A DNA stretch of 64,000 nt, taken from positions 28,891,001 through 28,955,000 of the forward strand of contig OX392538.1 of assembly GCA_947623455.1 (NCBI GenBank), in the 5' to 3' direction. Made by a program: the position numbers and the translations under genes. Positions 61,467 through 64,000 of this stretch are shown here, piece by piece; within the stretch, counting starts at the first letter, position 1, and the number at the start of each line of letters is the position of its first letter. The notes beneath the pieces are model-generated. The model was given only the letters and a program-made list of their open reading frames with translations, made no database searches and was not told the origin of the DNA. Source of the DNA: Mimachlamys varia. Its lineage: Eukaryota; Mollusca; Bivalvia; Pectinida; Pectinidae.

Positions 61467-61516
61467 AACCACCCCCCCCTCCCCCCTCCCCCCCCCTCCC
61501 CCCTCCCCTCCCCCCC
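61467..61516 (-). repeat. C-rich tract (G-quadruplex potential on -)
   Basis: About 50 bp of C-runs separated by single T. The - strand has at least five runs of four or more G with one-base loops, the ideal layout for a G-quadruplex (and i-motif on +). Confidence 0.85.
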
Positions 61517-61957
61517 ATACTGTACCTATCTTGGGATTTGACACAACTCATTACAGCATTTTTTTTAATATCTTATTACAACAGGCAAATACTAGAGCTG
61601 ACATATGTCGGATAACTAATGCCCCCGCATATACTGGTAGCTTATAATGCTTTAATGATCTCGACGGTCAACTTACAGAAATGGGATTTTCTTGAGAACT
61701 TCTTCATCTTATATTTCACATTAAGAGTCATAACTATTCCTCAGAAAGGGTCAAAATATAAAAAAAAAAGCTAAAATGACAATGCAGAACTTTGTAATAT
61801 ACCGATCACACAGACACACAAAAACATGTCTGACAAAGTATCTAACGACATGGTCTATCAGACTAAGGATGCTCTAGTTCCAATAGAATTATAGATTCAA
61901 TTTTCTTTCAAAAATTCACTTCTTGTGGATTGGGTAAGTATTACTTAGTTTTCTACA

Positions 61958-61980
61958 CCCCCCCCCCCCCCCCCCCCCCC
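61958..61980. repeat. Poly-C tract (23 C)
   Basis: Uninterrupted C-run, the longest homopolymer noted in the window, about 440 bp from the C-rich tract at 61467. Confidence 0.95.
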
Positions 61981-62617
61981 TCATCTCAAAATTATCATCA
62001 CGTTTAAAAATGTATTAAAACTTTTATTGATTTATTAAGACTATTCCCCGACACCATTATGATTGTGATTATTTGATATCAATCCCAAAAACCACAACCT
62101 ACTAAAACTTGGGATTTCGGAGGGGATGTCCCAGATCCTACACAGTAAGTAAACGATGAACAAGGAAGTATATATATGTAGTAACTGTCGTCAACAGACA
62201 TTAATGTACAAGTTATGAAACATACTGCCCTAGACTTAAATTGAATTATCGCTTTTGTTAGGGATGTATTCAACTTGATTTCATCTGAACAGTAGTATAA
62301 ATGATTTATTGATTTATCGAAAGAAACGTTTTTCGAACTGAATAGACGTCATAATACATTTATGAACTTTTGTGATTATGGTGTGATATGAATAAGAAAA
62401 TATATTGTTACGAAACGTGACGGCATATAGAACCTGACGTAGGCATACAAATCAAGCAGATCGGGTACCAGGGGCTGTAATTATATTTAAGAAATGATCA
62501 TTGTGATAGTTAGTACATATCGTACATGCACACACCCAGACTTGGGTTACTATTAATACAAACATCCCGATCTGGGTAATAAACAATAATTTACATGAAA
62601 GAGCAGAAATGAAACTA

Positions 62618-62686
62618 GTGAGACGAGCGCAAATCCGAGACCTCTAGCTTATGAAGCCAGTACGTTAGCACCAGGCCAAAAGGTCC
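62618..62686 (-). repeat. tRNA-Met-like relic
   Basis: On the - strand, 62686 onward reads GGACCTTTTGGCCTGGTGC..., with an A-box-like TGGCCTGGTGC and a 5-bp anticodon-like stem CTGGC/GCTAG around the loop TTCATAA (anticodon CAT). The T-arm region does not form a proper stem and the acceptor ends do not pair, so it is a tRNA pseudogene or tRNA-derived SINE head rather than a working tRNA. Confidence 0.35.
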
Positions 62687-62999
62687 GAACCAGTTAACCT
62701 GGTTTTGATTCCCTGATATTGTTATGCAAGGTTGTGTCTCCAGGTAACAATATATTGACCGGACATACACCCCTTACACATTTTCAAATCACGTCTTGTT
62801 TACTAGTACAAAAACCAGTATTTGTTTAATTATATACTTCCGCAAAAACCAATTGAAAATAGAAAAAAACTCAAGGTTCAGTCTTAATTGATGATAAGTC
62901 GATTACTTAAATAAAACACCGTGTATTATTAGTCACTTGAGCCGTTAAACTTGCACAGGGAAATTGAGTTAATCACTCAATGCTTAAAACAGTTTGACA

Positions 63000-63610
63000 A
63001 CTGATCCAAATTTGTTTTTTTACGTGTCGCCTAGGACTTTCCCAGACGTGCTCTGAGGTCGACATGTCGTTTGCTTATGATGGCCAATCTGATCGATAAA
63101 GCATATTTGCTGCATAATGTTCTGTTGCGCCATCTTGTTGCACAATAACGCCAACGTCGTGACGTTGTTAAAAAATGATCACCAACGACCAAACATTTCA
63201 CATCGATCACGCATCCTTTCAAATCCAGGAACTGTTTTGTGTACTGTTGATAATCTGTATAATTACCTGCGCATGTCCCAGCAGTATCGATTAAAGCCAC
63301 AAAAACCATCCCTGACTTCCATCACACTTCCGCCACCAATAAGGTTCTGCCCGACGTCATTAAAGTTCGGAAAATGCCAAGTCCCACGTCTCCATGCTAT
63401 GACATCCATAGATTTGTGACAGTGTTCTTAATCATCAGTTTAAACAACTTTATTCCACTGACACAACACGACTCCGTTATGCCGCCATAGTTTCTAGATG
63501 GGCGATTGAACTGTTCTGACAAATGTATCTTGTGTTTTCACCGAAAGATCGCTATTACACATCGAGTCTGCCGCTTCGGTTGGACGTCGACCATGTTTCG
63601 TTTTGTTAAT
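63000..63610 (-). pseudogene. Decayed Tc1-type transposase
   Basis: Reading the - strand across several frames gives, in order, motifs of Tc1 transposases: an SGR-like linker near 63580, WRR (63395), GGGSVM (about 63336-63318) of the 'GGGSVMVWG' motif, VQQDGA..H.A (about 63142-63105) with the second catalytic Asp, DWPS (about 63090), and SEHVWE (about 63055-63038) with the catalytic Glu. Frame shifts and stops separate them, so the gene is dead. I saw no clear terminal inverted repeats. The family assignment rests on order and spacing of motifs known for Tc1/mariner DD34E enzymes. Confidence 0.7.
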
Positions 63611-64000
63611 TCACCAAAATAATTTAATATCTTGTTTTGAAGAAGCGTATAGCCGAACACAATCTTTAATGTATAGACATTTTTACCAAATCATCAGCAC
63701 AGAAATCGTTATTGAGTCTAAGAATGGTTTCATGGATACTGGCTAAGGTCTGTCGTTTGAGGCGACTAACGTGTACTATTTTGAAAGCCATACACGCAAA
63801 ACGTTCTGGCTAAAACTGTATTTACTATATGTGGTTCGGTTCCTAGACCAAGCAGGGGAGAAATCGACACAATAACACACTATTGCCCCTGTCAACTGAA
63901 TAAAGTGCACACAAGAAACCATCTTAATATCACATTCAACAGCATTTTCTCATCAAACCCTGACATAGTAAGGCCTGATTCCAGGATAAACAGTGAGACA
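63611..64000. other. No gene seen
   Basis: Right edge of the window. No feature recognised. Confidence 0.4.

Noticed and set aside
62618..62686. Functional tRNA-Met gene
   Set aside because: The T-arm and acceptor stem do not pair; only the anticodon-like arm is convincing.

Overview
This window looks like nuclear DNA of a marine invertebrate, most likely a bivalve mollusc. It is AT-rich, has interrupted genes with GT-AG splice sites, and has AATAAA poly(A) signals. It carries tRNA-derived SINEs with the 'CCGGGTACTCCGGTTT'-type central domain that I associate with mollusc genomes, plus many short inverted-repeat elements. The bivalve assignment is inference from repeat content and gene style; no diagnostic housekeeping gene is present. 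Genes are sparse and repeats and mobile-element remains dominate.

Three host genes can be supported. (1) On the + strand, about 19.1-20.0 kb, are the last two exons of a Ly6/uPAR-type three-finger protein with a hydrophobic, GPI-signal-like tail. Its signal-peptide exon was not found. (2) On the - strand, 22.85-21.47 kb, is an intact, single-exon Yellow/major-royal-jelly-family protein (460 aa) with a signal peptide, a hydrophobic C-terminus and a TATA box. (3) On the - strand, 53.0-41.55 kb, is a chain of six exon-like segments starting with a signal-peptide exon and ending in a stop. I cannot name the product. Two junctions do not join in phase, so it may be mis-modelled, alternatively spliced or decaying. 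Its promoter and first exon are duplicated at 55.7 kb, with an 8-bp deletion in the copy.

Layout. 0-18.4 kb is gene-poor and holds a 20-bp minisatellite, a 177-bp foldback element, a ~48-bp tandem array, a complete SINE with target-site duplication, and several copies of a dispersed family called 'repeat A' here. 18.4-23 kb holds a 96-bp tandem repeat and genes 1 and 2. 23-29.3 kb is non-coding, with a cluster of RFX X-box-like sites upstream of the yellow-family gene. 29.3-36.5 kb is one large minisatellite of ~44-bp units, with nested higher-order duplication and long stop-free frames on the - strand that are not genes. 36.5-41.5 kb is mostly featureless. 41.5-56 kb is gene 3, whose introns hold a 2.9-kb terminal-inverted-repeat element, a 302-bp MITE and several foldbacks. 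56-64 kb holds more repeat A, a pair of foldback-associated repeats carrying CRE-like palindromes, poly-C tracts, and a decayed Tc1-type transposase at the right edge.

The three genes show no evidence of functional linkage. The main interest is structural: the nested satellite, a large non-autonomous TIR element, duplicated splice and promoter parts, and foldback elements.
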